From: Helopsaltes ochotensis | Taxonomy: Eukaryota > Chordata > Aves > Passeriformes > Locustellidae | NCBI GenBank assembly: GCA_013400155.1 | Contig: VXBM01000269.1 | Location: forward strand, 351,403 to 415,402 | Length of the DNA stretch: 64,000 nucleotides | Direction: 5' to 3' | In this document: positions 37,263-50,554 of the stretch, one piece after another | Position numbering within the stretch: position 1 is the stretch's first letter | How the letters are laid out: each line of letters starts with the position of its first letter | The notes under the pieces: generated by a model | Told to the model about the DNA's origin: nothing | What the model saw: the letters and a program-made list of their open reading frames with translations, nothing else | The model's database searches: none | Made by a program: the position numbers and the translations under genes

Positions 37263-39089
37263 TGTATATTGCTGTTTTTTGGGAATTACTGAATGATAAA
37301 TATCAATGAGAGGATCCCCACACCTACCTGGGTGTGAGGGGACATAGTTTGTATAGCAAACTTGTCATGAGAAGCTGAATGCAACTAGGAAGGATGAGTT
37401 ACAAAGATCTTTTTCTTTGCATATTGTATTCAATTTCTGGGGGGAAAAACCCAACCAAAACAGGTAGGGAAGAAACCCAGTTTGAAAGAAGAGAGTACTT
37501 GGTTATAGTAGTGATATTAAGTACAAATTCCAAAGCTTCATTTTCCTGGAGAGGTGACAAAGAAGCAAGTTGCAGAGAGATGAGTGAGAGTGTCTTTTGG
37601 CAAATTGCTCATTGAAACACTGGAGCCACTTTAGTGCTAAGCATGATGTAATGTAGTGAACAGTTTCTGTTTTTAACTGTTTCCAGTTCTGCAATTAGGA
37701 ATGTGACCCATTGCGTTATGAGAATAAAATTTATTTTTCCTGGTAGGCTTTTTAGTGTTGGGTAAATATGACAGTTGAAACACATGGTGTTTCCTTAAAA
37801 GCTGTGAATTCAAATGATGGCTTAGTGCTGAAAAAAGGATATTGGGTGTTTACGATCCTAGGCAGGTCTGTCAGCTACAGAAGTCAGAGCATGTTTTCCA
37901 CAGGCTGGAATAGTCCATTCAGGGCAAGTGCCAGGAAAAAGGGAAAATCTCCTCTGGGGAAGCAGTGAGGATGTAATTCATGATTTTATGAATACTTACT
38001 AACTTAGTTTCTAAGCATAAGTTCTGAATCCAGTGCCAGTCAATATTTCCATATTTCCAATCACCAATATGGATAGTGACATGAATTGGCTGATAAGTTT
38101 GTAGATAGCACAAAAATTGCTAAAATAATGAAGGCTGTTGCAAGCATAATCTGAAATGGTTGATTAGATGAAAATTCAGAAATTCACTTTTATGCAGACA
38201 GATGGAGAACTGTACATGCAAAGATATAAGGCTTTCAGGATGGGAGGCTGCTTTGGGAATTAGCAACCCTGAAGTCAATGGAAGGTTTTTGGGGGTAGCT
38301 TCCTCAACGAGTACATCAACTGAATTGAACGAGAAAGTCTTTCAAAGAGAGTTCAAGAGGTTTGTTTTTGATGCTGATATTCTCCTATATATGTATTTGT
38401 GAACTAAACCTGAAGTTTGTTTCATTTCTTGCTTTCATTCTTTTTTCCTCCTTGTCTCCAGCTGCAGACTTTTTTTACAAACTTGCTTGCTCTTCTACAA
38501 AAAATCAGTTGAATTCTGCTGGCAATTAGCCCAAGGAAGCAGAGACTAGTTAGAATAATTATTGCTAGAGGTATAGGTGTAGGTCTACAAAGCCTAAGGC
38601 TAAACAAGAGGAGACAGATTAAAAACAGCTCTTTGGAGTCTGAGAGATTAATAATGTCTGGGCTTAGAAAGTTCTGGAATTCTCTGGGAGAACCTGGTAG
38701 GGTGGTTGAAAAAAACGCTGATTATTTTTGTACATATATGCATTCATTTAGTCCCTCCTCTGCATGGCCTGATTTTATTAGGCATACTTGCCAAGTGATC
38801 TTTTACTTTTAGAGAAAGAAGAACAAAATGTTTTAACTTAAGTTTTCCAACAACAGCACTAGGCTGGCTTATCCCAGAATCTCTCTTCCTGGAAACCTGT
38901 GGTGAGGTTCCTGTAAGCTGTTTGTGGGCTGGCCATAAAGGGTATATCAAGAACAAGTAGGAAAATTGACTTGGCTTTGCCTTTGGGAGTTGCTGCTGCT
39001 CAGATCTGGTATCCTCACCTCAGAAATGTCCTCAGTTCTGGAGAATATATTGTGAAGATAAGGCGTGAAGTGAAGGGATAGGACCCAAA
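37263..39089. other. Intron-like sequence, no gene
   Basis: No gene is supported. A strong acceptor-like tract before 38461 (TTCCTCCTTGTCTCCAG) is followed by a short open stretch that ends in TGA without a donor. Parts of 38500-38700 could be old repeat sequence but are too diverged for me to name. Confidence 0.4.
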
Positions 39090-39535
39090 AAAATCATCTA
39101 GATGCTGAAAAATCAGCTTTATGAGGTGAAATGTAGGGAGGCCAGTCATTAATCTTATCAAAGAGAAAAGGTCAAACAAGCAATGTGATTACTGTGTGTA
39201 AGTACTTATTTATGGAGAATGTATTTGTCAGCAGAGGCCTTTTAATCTTCTATAAAAGCACACGACAAGATCCCATAGATAAATATCGAAGGTAGATAAA
39301 TTTACTTAAGAAATAAGTCATCATTACTTGCTTGGCTGCATGAATAAATGTGGAACTCATTGCTAGAGGAAGAGGTAGGAGCAGTATATTTTTTAAAGTA
39401 GAGATAGCTGCATTTTGTGCGATGTGCTTTAAGTATGTTTCTGAGTTATATGGATTTGGGTCTGGAAGTGTAGGAGGAGAGGAAAATGGACAGAGAAGAC
39501 CAGGTGATCCTTTCTAGCTTTGGATTTAGCCCCTG
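39090..39535 (+). mobile_element. Ancient CR1/L3-like LINE 3' remnant, plus strand
   Basis: The order of landmarks matches the end of an old amniote CR1/L3-type LINE. A region with ATCTAGATGCTGAAAAATC and GGCCAGTCATTAATCTTATC is followed by GTGTGTAAGTACTTATTTAT (the equivalent of the conserved TATAAGTACCTACATGGGGA). Next come ACGACAAGATCCCATAG (equivalent of AACAAGATCCAATGG), GTGGAACTCATTGCTAGAGG (equivalent of the segment encoding the conserved WN.L motif) and the near-terminal GACCAGGTGATCCTTTCTAG. Every landmark is degraded, so this copy is far older than the other CR1 pieces here. No coding frame survives. The comparison is from memory of the family rather than an alignment, so boundaries are approximate. 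Confidence 0.5.
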
Positions 39536-42500
39536 AGATGCCTTCAGCTTGCTTCTTTCCCTGGAGGTTATTTAGGTTTACAATGGCTGCAAATCTAAAG
39601 CAAGGTGATAATTACCTGACACCACAGAATACCAGTCCACAGGAGGTCACAAAAGATCCCTTTTCCTCCTGAGCATGTTCTTGGCTCCACTTGCAGTCAG
39701 ACCTGCCCACATGCACCCCTCCATGAATTTGTTCCTTCAGGGAGCTGAGGACAGGCAGGCCTGGGAGGAGGCAGTGCCTGAGGTCATGCACACAAAGATC
39801 TAGGTCTCTGGCTTACCACCTCTTTAAAAGAGAGCCTTTTTAGGAAATGTAATTGTGTTTTGAGCTTTTGGAGGGCCATTTCCACTGTTCAGAATTGTTC
39901 CTGACTCATTGCTTTACTGAGAGACCATCTTCTCCTTATGCCTGTGTAATGGGAATTTTGTACCTGTCTTCCCATCCCAATGTAAGAGCAAAATATCAAA
40001 TTAATCTGTTAGAATTAATCAGAATGTTTCTGACATAAAAACCTTCAGGAACAATCACTGAATCTTACTCAAAATACAAACAGTATTAGGGTAAGTTAGA
40101 TTACAGGTACATCTTAGGAGCTAGAACCTACAGTTTAGAGAATCTAAAAGCCAGACTACAAAATGCCCTACAAGCTCTCTGAGATGCCTAAGTACAGAAA
40201 TCCTTCACTTCATAGTAAAAAGGAACCACTGCCAGGAAGCAAAAATATTTTTTTAGTTCAGGAAAGAATTACCTTCTGTGCCACCCTAGTAAACTTTGTA
40301 GCCTTAAACTTTCTTTGTAGCCTTTATCCTCTTGGATTCATTACGAATTTAGCCAGAAAACATTTGGCATTGTGATCATTATCTGCCATTACCTGCTGTG
40401 AGGACTGTTACATTTCACTGTATCGAACACTATTGGAATTAAGGTTATAGTTGCAGAAATATCTATTTCCACAGCTTTGCAGCTCAATTCTAAGCATTCT
40501 GAGTAGGAAACATTTAGCTCCAGGCTGTTACTTAATTTTTTATTTCTGTCTTTTTCCTTTGGTGTTGAAAATAAAATTTTCATAATCTTTGAAACTAAAA
40601 TAAACAAATTGCTGTGGAAGCTTGCCAATTCCCACCATCACCCTCCTTTTTGCTTTTGTCCATCCTCCTACCCTCTTCTAGCTGCAGTGGGATGGACCTT
40701 TTTCTCTGGTCTCTCAGTGTGAAATAACCATGAGAGTCACAGCAGAGCTGAAAGGTAATTAATAATTAAATATAGATCCTGAGAAATATATCTATAATGC
40801 ATTGATTTGTGGGGGGGAGGTGTAAGTTGTTTCTTTCTTTTTATATAAAAGAAAGAATTAGCAACTAGTCTTTGTTTTGGACACAAATCCATTTTGCAAA
40901 ATTCAGATTACAGTTCTTGTTATCTGTAATGCTGTTTCTGGGCCTGTGGAGTTAAGTTTGCAGGTCTCTGACTGCCTTTGTATTGGCCAATCATGCACAG
41001 CCACAGACTGTTAGTATTCTTTGGTCTGAGAAAATAAATAAAATTAAAAAGAAGGGAAGGAAGGACAACCCTAGGTACTAGGGTACTAAAACCGAAACAA
41101 AAACTTGCCTGAGCTGTGATCAGAGACCTTGCATGTTTCTCTAAGCCATTTTTTTTTAAGGCACTGAGGAGTAAAAATTTCTTAGGGACTGACAGATCTC
41201 CAAATAGCTTAAGTCACTGAGAAAATAGGCATTCCTTTGGTTAAGATGACACCCAGAAACTGAACTGATGTGTTTGAGTATCCGTTTCCCCCTTCCTGGC
41301 TGATGCATTTCTCTGATAGCACATTTACTGCCTTTTTATTTTATTCATGGAGAACTTGTATTATTTCCAGATATTGGATAATTTCTTCACTGTAGTCCCC
41401 TGACCTTTATGTCCATACACTGTATCTCTTCTTTCTTTTGTTAAAATTTTATTGATCATCATCTATTGGTGCCTTAGTTAATAAGCACAACTGATTAAGA
41501 GCTGTATGTATTATGTCTCCTTCCTGAGAAATGCACTTCAGGCTGCTTGTGTTGTGATTTGGGGATGGGATAGATAAGCTGCAGAAAGTACGGTTTCAGG
41601 TAAATTGCTGTCCATTTGTTGTCACAGAGATTAAAGAATGCTTTCACCTTCTCTGAACCAGGGAATATGGAGGAGACACGATTTCTTTCCCTGCTGATAT
41701 GGAATCAATGTCCCTGAAATTGCTTAGGTGTCTGTGGGTAGTGCTCTGAGCTGGGAAGTTTGTGAACATAGGTAAGAAATCCCTGGACTGAACTAAAATC
41801 TCCCAGCACTGAACTTTAATATTTGTAATTTCTCTCTTCATATAGCAGTAATAAGGATGCTGTATTAATTAACTAATGTGATGTGTTATTCTGGCTCATT
41901 TTAAGTCTCAGAAAGAAAGCCTGAGCCACTTTGCTCTGTACTTTTCCTATATCATGCACAAACATTTTCTATTGGGTTACCATTCATACAACTGATTATT
42001 AAAAGTCAAATTTTAACTTAAATAAACTTTACTTTCCTTATTTTTAACACTGTGTTTCCTGAAGAAATATCACTGGTCTTCTATTTGGAAAAAGACAATT
42101 CATTGAAGAATTGCCAGCAAAGGTAGAAGTTTTTTTGAATTTCTTTTGTCCTAAAAGTTGGTCAGTTTTGGCATGCCTCTGTCTTCAGGAGGTGGCTGAG
42201 TAGTCTTGAATGGATGTTTTGTTCATTTTACTGTGTCTACAAATAATCTTCTGCAGCTATTTCTTGGGCTGCATTGAAAGCTTTTTTTCCTTCTATTTGC
42301 TTTTGAAAAATACAGACCTACTCCCTTGTCTGAGATGATGATGGGCTTGGGAGAGGTTGGAAAATCATTTCTGCTGATGCAAAGATGTTTCGTGTTCCAA
42401 AGTGAGGAAATTAAAGGAATTGAATATTGTTTTAGACATATAGGTGATGCATTTTTCCTGTGGCCTCTAATCTTGTAAAATCCTTGCAAAATACAGTATT

Positions 42501-45500
42501 TAAAAAACTAACAACAAATGTATGTAGTTGATCAGGGATCAACATAATAGGGCTGAGGTAATTTTCAGTGGTTACTTCTGCTTACTTTCTCTTGTACATT
42601 GTGAGTGAACTTTACTTCAAGAAATGTCTGTTAAGAAATACCTTTGGCAGTGTAAGTTCCCACTGTATGGTGAAAAAGCTTGCATCGTTAAGTTTAGCTC
42701 TAGCTAGTCTCTTTCAGTAATCTCATGTCCATTATAGCTTGACATTTATAGTCATAAATTTGTAAAGTTACATACATTTTGTGGAAAATACAATGTGGTT
42801 GTTTTTCCTGTGCACAGAATGTGTGAGACTTGCGAATACTGGTTTCATCAAAACTGGTTCCTTCTCTTCATGTAAGAAATTTCAAGATCTGATTTATTTT
42901 TCCTGTGTTTAGAATGGGCTTAATCCAGATTCTAATTGGCTTAGACTTTGGATCAGACTGAGTAAATGCATGGGTATGAAGGGGGAGGAGGGAGCAACAA
43001 AAACATCCATTTGCTAGAAAACATTGAGCTGAAAAGCTGACATTGGTTTTGGGCTGTAGCTTCTGAGCTCTGGTTATTACTGTCTTTCTGTCATGGCATC
43101 AGTTAAACCCCTAACTTGAGAAAAACAATTTGCAAGAATTTAAAGGTTCAGATTTTTTTCTTTGTTTTGGGATAAGTTAATTTCCATAAGAAAAAGACTG
43201 TTGACTGGTAAATGGAGAAGACTATTCTCTAAGTTTCAGAAATAAAATATAAATAGAGACAGGCATTTACAATGCAAATATAGAAAAAACTCATTAGGAA
43301 AAATGATTGGAAAATAAATAGAAGTTCCAGAGAGATGCTCAAAATAATGGAGGACAACAGTAAATGTCATGTACACTGTACAGAAGTTTTAACTGTCTGA
43401 TAGTACAAAGTTCTGTTGTAAATAACCTTGGAATGAAGAATATATGAAGAATATAATGGTCATACCTACCATTTTGAAGAAATGAAATATGGGGTTTTTT
43501 TAATAGATAAAAAATTTAGTCTGCTGCACCTTCTGACATGATAATTTTACAAATTTCTTTAACTGTCTCCATATGTTTTTCTTTTATTCCTTGTTGGAAA
43601 AGGAGGTAAGGGAAAAAAGGAATTTTTCCAATATTGAAGATGTTGCCTCTTTGGCACAGTTTCTGTTACATGTCAGGACATTGGTGGTACAGAGGCACAT
43701 AATTACTGCAGACCTCCTGGCTCTACAGTGTGGGTTGCTGTGTGCTGTGGGTAGCAGTGATGGGGAAAGGGTCTTGAAACCTGGGGAAAAGGGATCCTGA
43801 AAGCTTTCAGGAGATGTGGGAATTTGATCTGGGAACATCATGGATCAGAACAGAAGATCCTTGGGGTTAGGCATATGGAATTTAGACGTGTCTATTGATC
43901 CTGCTTCTCAGTTTGTTCTCGCTTTATATGATGTTTTCTGCTCTGCCTGGGCATCTCCTGCAGCTCATTTAGACAGGGATTCATCCAGACCTGCTGAGAG
44001 AGACAAGCTGGAGGTGTGCATCCTCAGTATGATAAATCATTAGGAAAGAAAGTACTTCCAAAGAACTGTTCACATCTAGATGGACAAAACTGATCTCTAG
44101 AGGTATCTCTCTCTTTTCCTGTCCTAAAGTTGGGATAAACCAGGATGATACATCTGTCTCCATTTCTCAGCTATAAAATAGACATTATGTTAAGGGGGTG
44201 CAAGAAGACTGAAATTATCACATTTCTACAGAAGAAAGCCATAAGAAGGTGTAAGTGTAGAGATAACTGTTCAGAAGAGTTCTAGGTGTGAATAAAAATA
44301 TTTTCCTTCCGCTTCTTGTGCTGCTTAACTGTGGTACCTATCCTTATGTCCATGAAGACAGAAAAGAGTAGTGCTCATAACATGAAGAAGTTCTTAGTAT
44401 ATTTTTAAAACAATCTGAGATCACTGGGAGAGACCAACCATGAAAAACATCAATCTTTAAGGGGGAGAATTTCACCTTAAGAGTTTGTTACTGAAACGGC
44501 TTTGCAGCTCTAGCTGCAGCTGATTAAATGCTGACATGCAAAAACTGTCTCTAAAGAATCTGTTGAATACCTAAGTCTTTACTGGAGTAAAATAAAGAAA
44601 TATAGATCTCATTTATCAGGGCCTACAATCTTTTCCTGCTTGTTGTATCTATTTGATCTGAGGGTCATTTAAAATGTATTAGAGGTTTAAGATTGAAATG
44701 CGAGGCTAATTTGAAACCTGGCTCTAAGATGACTGATTATGTTATTATACTTCATACTGGTTAAACTAAAGCATAGTGTCTGTATGACCAGAGGATCCAA
44801 AATGATGCAGCATTGCCTGGTGAAAGAGCTGCTCCTTTTCACAGTTAATGCTATATAATTCCACTTAGCTTTTTTATGTCCCCATGGCTGTTAAAGTAAT
44901 GGACACCTAGGGCAGAGACTGGGTGAGGAAACACAAAAAGCTGGCAAAAACTCAGTGCTCACAGATTGGAAATCTCCTGTTTGGCTTCAGACTGAATGTG
45001 GAGAACTTTCCAGCAGTCCCTCAGTTGCTTCCAATGTTTTCTTTGACGTATTTGGCTCCTGACCAATTTTCCCAACTGCTCCCAAGCCCTTTCTAATAGT
45101 CTCCTAACCCACTTGGATGTTCCCTCAGCTCCTTTACGCCCTTTCCATTGGCACGGATATGAAGTTCTGCTGCTTCAGGAATAATGCTGAAGATAAATGT
45201 GCTTTCATCCTTCTTCTCAAAGGGGTTCATTCCCAGTGTTTTACAGTAGCTGAATTCTGTTAATGTCATTTGAGGTGTTCCAAATTTATCATGAATGGGG
45301 CCACGGGGAGCAGGCAGGCTTGGCATTTGTGTGGGAATGGTTCCCTCTCACATTACGCTAGGGGCAGTGTGTTGGTACTTCTGAAATTAATAATTTTAGC
45401 AAGATAACTAGAGACGAAGGAGTTAAAATGAAAGGCAGTCCTAGAGAGACCAACTTCCACCCAGGAAAAGTTGGACCATGTCTGTCCCCGTGTGAAACTG

Positions 45501-45669
45501 CAGAGAGTATGATCCTTGTTTGGAGAGGCACCCAGGCAATCCTCACTGGGAAGGTGATTGAGCTGAGGGACTAGAGAACTTTTGTTGGACAGCACCTGGA
45601 GTATTGGGCCCCAGATCTGTTTTGGGTTGTTCCTGTTGTACTAGGCAACCTGGTTTTATTGGTGTGTGG

Positions 45670-45670
<1 letters not shown>
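39536..45670. other. Intron-like sequence, no established gene
   Basis: Apart from the candidate exon at 40682-40754, no gene is supported. Open frames such as 43584-43841 (minus) and 43840-44043 (plus) show no recognisable family. The end of the interval (45580-45670) includes a short phrase resembling the CR1 body but is not called. Confidence 0.4.
40682..40754 (+). CDS. Candidate internal exon X (73 nt), weaker
   Basis: A very strong acceptor with a long pyrimidine tract (CATCCTCCTACCCTCTTCTAG, AG at 40680-40681) precedes 73 nt open in one frame only. It reads LQWDGPFSLVSQ, then CEITMRVTAELK plus one base. The donor AAAG/GTAATT is weak because position +5 is T. Entry in phase 0 and exit in phase 1 would fit between exon A read in its second frame (exit phase 0) and exon B (entry phase 1). 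It does not fit between A in its first frame and B. It is therefore either an alternative exon or a chance match. I do not recognise the peptide. Confidence 0.22.

Positions 45671-45748
<78 letters not shown>
45671..45748. repeat. Very long T78 homopolymer
   Basis: Seventy-eight consecutive T residues without a single interruption, flanked by GGTGTGTGGC on the left and AAATCCTCTTTACTC on the right. There is no recognisable retroposon body on the right-hand side, which would be expected if this were the poly(A) tail of a minus-strand insertion. It may be real, polymorphic slippage or a sequencing and assembly artefact. Confidence 0.97.
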
Positions 45749-45753
<5 letters not shown>

Positions 45754-48700
45754 CTCTTTACTCTCTTTTTTGTGTCATTTTCCAGGCCTTATTTTAACTT
45801 TGGAATAAGCAGAGTTAATGTATCCCTGACCATGTAAATGCTGATTAGTGCAACATACACACTCCACATCACAAAAGGTGTGAAACAAGTTTTGCATCTG
45901 CCTCTGGGTTGTCTCTGGTCTTCTGACTGAAATATTAATCAGCACCACTCTGTCACTGTAATAGAACTGCCTCGGTCTTTAGCGTGTTTGTCCTGGCAGA
46001 ATTCCTTTCAGGTAGGAGTGTGCCCATGTTCCACTCTGTAGACCATATTCCCATGTTTAACTTTCTCATTCATACAGAACAAGTTCAGGCACCTAAAATA
46101 GTCAGTTAATGTAAATGTCAGCCCTTATTCGTGATAAAGGAGGATATTAAACAGTGTGATTCTTGGACTGATCTTCATGAAGCATCGAAGTCCTTGCTTC
46201 CAGTCGAGTCTTTATAAAGCCTTTTTATGATAGACAGTTAGGTCCCATCTGAACACCATTAGCCATTTCAGAGATAATTAAATGTTATTTTGGGGTTGAT
46301 AAAACCTCTGGTAAATATGATGTTATTTGGTACAATGATACTTAATCTGGTGGTTCTGGTGAAGACAGAGCAGCTGTGAGGGAGAGTAACCAATGTGAAC
46401 ATGTCTGCCAACACCCCTGTATCAAAGGAATGCTTTGCCCAGCCTGTGGTATCCTCCTTTACAGCTATTTCCATATGTCTTGCATAGTAATTTCATTTTT
46501 GAAAAAAAAGCATAGCTATTTTTATAAATAAATGTTTTCCTTTTTTCAAAAAAAAGCTCTGACCTTGAGAAAGGATTCAGTGATGCAGATTAGAAGCTCA
46601 TTTTCAATGTTTATACTTTATTATTGGGCAGTAACACTACATGAGACACCAGGAATATTTTACAAACTGCACTTAAAATCTGATTTTTCTTTTCTGGTAG
46701 TGAATAGCTATATAATAGTGATGATCGAGGTAAACAGCTTATCCATAATATTGGATTCCTGAAATAATTTGAAGAGACTAAAGATGTTTTTGCATATGCC
46801 ATCTTTCAATGTTAGCTCTGCTTCTTGAATTTTCATGGGAATGAAAAAGAATATTCACATAATAAGTTTGGTTCTGCAGGAAGGATTGTTAATTCAATTT
46901 AGAATACATTAATAGGGAAGATAAGTAAAGCTAGTCTCTATTTAAAAAAGAATCACAGGAGCCTAGAGAGACAAGAAAAATATTCTTGCTTCATGCTTTA
47001 GAAATTTATTTTGTTGGCATGTTTGCAAATGTGGTTTTAAGAACTTATCAAATGCTATGTTAAATATTTAAATCTAAAAGTTGCTCTTTTTGTGTAGTAA
47101 AAGACAACGACAGAAAACTGGAGATTTTTGTGTCAGAGGTGACATTGTTTGGGGCTGTTTGAAAAAGAACAGGAAGTTTAATTGAACAAGTTGTTAAAAT
47201 GTTAGACAGTTTCCAAAGCTGCAGATTAGAGTCTAATAATTCTGTGGCCTTCTGACTGAGTTCCCTCCCATTTGCTTGAGCAAGCTCTACATCTGCAGCA
47301 TGCCCAGGAATCTTGGACCTGCATCTAATGGTTCTAGAAAGGAGCAGCAATGTGAATATATGGAAGTAGCAGCCGTCCAGATTTGCTGACCACTTCTCCA
47401 TATGCCGTGATTTTTGGGGACTGACCCGAACAGTTACATAACAACAGTCTCTGCTCTTGTGTGGGTGGGTCAGGCAGCGCCACAGAGAAACCTGAGTTTA
47501 TCCAAGCAGCCAGCTGCTAACAACTGCAGTAAGCAGCCCAGCTGCCTGAGTTGCAAATTACTGAAGACAGGAAAATATATTTGGGAAGCATCTTTATTTA
47601 TGTGCCTTCTCTGTTGTCATACTTTTTGTACTTTTTATTTATTGCTGTTCTAGATGCATCTGGGCTGTGCACTTGTGGTATAAACTGATGTGGCTACTTC
47701 AGCCATATGGAATCTACTTCTCTGTTAAATATGACTGAAATCAGTCAGTAGATTTAGAATTAAAAGATAGGGATGAGGAGCCAAGCCCATACATATACAG
47801 TGTCATATATATGGAGTGGCATCATGTAAACATAATTTTCTTAGGAGCTTGCATTGAAAATGTGGCATGAGCTGGTAATGGCTGATGGTGATGATGCTAA
47901 AGACTGCTTGTGTTCTGTACTTGAACTGCAGGCTCCTGAAGGCAGCAGATTGTCTTTGTGTTTGTACAGAGCTAACAGAGTATAATCCTGTTTTGCACTA
48001 GACAGTGGATTAAATATATTTGATATCTTAAAGTCACTCTTCTGTATGAATGTTTTCAGGGTCAATGTGTGAAGTGCTATGTTTAGAATGGGTTTGAATC
48101 TGGAAGCAATCACAACCTCTGCTTTCAAGACTATGCACTTACTCAGCTCTTGTGGATGGAAATACCTCTTAGAGAACAGGAATTGAGCCATTATTGTGTC
48201 TTACTTTGAATTATGAATTAATTCACAGTGTGGAATTATTACTAATGTTTGAGACAAGTCCAGTGATGTAGTCAGTGACTTCATACACAGTAAGTCCTCT
48301 CGTCTCCCAATACAATTTAGTTGGAAGAAATAGAAATCTAATTCTATAAGTTTTTCATATTAAATCATGTATTGCTTTTATGAACTTTATTACCAGAGAG
48401 GAGTAGAAGCTTATACAGTGAATTCTTAATAGCTTAAGTAATGGTTTAAATGTTTGCTTTTTTATCTTTCATCATAGCGCTGAAACAGAGTAAACCTAAA
48501 TGCTCTTTTTCTGTTTCATTTTTCCCAGCATAATCAAATTATGATGTAGTTATTAATAGTAGTATGGCAGTTTGTCTGTATAATAGCCTTGTAGTAATGT
48601 ACCTTCATATTAATAATTTCCTGAATTTTATTTTTCTCATAAGAATCTTTGTTTTAAATAAGAAATGTGAAAATTAACATTGCTCTTAGCGTGATGATTG

Positions 48701-50496
48701 AAGAGCCTGCTGCTGCAAAAGTGGAAATGGCTTGAGGGATTGGAGCAGTAGGTGGTTGCCTATAATTTGTTAGGGAGCTTTTTGATTTTTAGTTGTCAGA
48801 AAAGTTTTGGAATTACAGGGGATGGTAGTGAAAAAATAATAGGATGTGCTTAGAACCTCTTGATCTCCCCAAAATAGTGGTGGTGTACAGTGGAATAGTT
48901 AAATAGCTGGAAAGGTGAGTGAGGCTCTGCTCTTGAGCAAAACAGCAACTTTTGTTCCAGTCATACAGAGTATTAAGTGCCGGTTCAAGTGACTCTCATA
49001 AACACTCCTTTGGATTTCAGTGGGTTCATTCACATGAATTAAATTAAGCAGATGCTAAAAAGTTTGCAGAAACTTGAATCTGTCTGAGGAGTTAATTTTC
49101 CTGGTAGCTCTGGCTGCCCAGAAGTACTTACAGCATGCTCTCACTTTCTAAAAACTTGAGAAAAGATAGAAACTTGCAATCATACTTGTAATTGTGCATT
49201 TGAAAGTATGAGACTTTTGCTATGAAACTTCTGAATAGATGCCAAAAAAACCCCCAAACCTAAAATTACAAATTTCGGGGGTCAAATAAAATTTCATCTG
49301 TAAGAATCTGCATGTAGATAGAAAAAGAGAGATCTTTGTTAAGAATGGTCCATGAAAGAAAGCATCATGGAGGGAGCATGGGGAAAAAATAAATTAGTTT
49401 TACAAAAGTTGATGTTTATCAAAAAGAGAAGGATCTTAGTAAATCCTCTACAAAAAGATAAAATATAAACACCAGGAAAAGTGATTGATCTAGAATTCAT
49501 TCCTTTTTCCTTTCTCAGCCCTCTTAGCTGACATGGTGATGAAAAGAGAGGATTAAAATGGGCTTCTTAAAGCCAAAATTTTATTAGGAAATGATTAAAA
49601 GCATATTGTGTCTCATAAAGTGAAGTTGTGCTCTTTTCAGCCCAGCCTTGCTGCAAAGCATTTTTAGAGGAGAGCAACAGAAAAGGAGAGGGGATAAACA
49701 TAGATAATTCCAACTTTCATTATTCACGGGTAACAATATCTGTGGAGTTTTACATTTGTTTTCCTCGTCTGTCATTGACTGAAAACTCAGTGCATCCCTG
49801 AAGACAGGTCTGTATCAAGAAAGGATTTTGGATCCAAACTGCTTCAACTCCTTTGTTTGGAGAACAGTTCTGAGCCATGACTACTGTAGCAGCGAGAATT
49901 CACACAGGTGGGAACTAAGTAATGGAAGCAGGAAAATGACATGGGAGAATCAAAATTCCATCTCTGCACCCCACTGCCCCTCTCCCCCCCAAAAAAAAGG
50001 AGGGAGGGGATGGGGTAGAGAATTTCTGAAGGGCCAACGCAGTGAAATTGACTGGAACTAGTTATTTCTTCCATGGAAAACTAACTTCTATTTCACATTG
50101 CATTTGATTCTTAGGTTCCTAAGGGATTTATCTTCCATACTGTGGCACATAGAGAGAAATACTGGCTTTATGGGGACATCTTTACCAAAGGCTTTGGTAA
50201 AGAAGCAATTTTGTGATAAATGCTGAAAGTTTTCACTTTCTTTTTCCCTTTCAGTATTTTTGTCCAGAAGCACCGTTAGATGTTCATAGGTCCCTAGCAC
50301 ACAACAGTAATCACTGTTGTCATCTCCATTGTCATACTCTGGGAAGGAACTCGAAGAATTGTGCGTGAATTTAAGATTAAATGGTTTAAAATGGTTTCAA
50401 AAGTGTCTGGAAGTCTGGTTGCAGTGGAGATTTCTAGATAATCCTATAAATCCACCTTAAAGTAAAAATCTGATAAATCTAATTTTCCTTCATTGC

Positions 50497-50554
50497 CTAA
50501 ATTTATTTTAGCTGTAAAATAATAACAGAAAAAAGCTAAATTTATTTTAGCTGT
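50497..50554. repeat. Direct repeat, 19 bp with 39-bp period
   Basis: CTAAATTTATTTTAGCTGT occurs at 50497-50515 and again, identically, at 50536-50554. The arrangement suggests a local tandem duplication of which only the first half of the second unit is still identical. Confidence 0.92.

Noticed and set aside
45553..45670. Phrase AGCACCTGGAGTATTGGGCC resembling the CR1 body
   Set aside because: Only about 20 bp resemble CR1 (AGTACCTGGAGTACTG...), and the rest does not follow. Too short to call.
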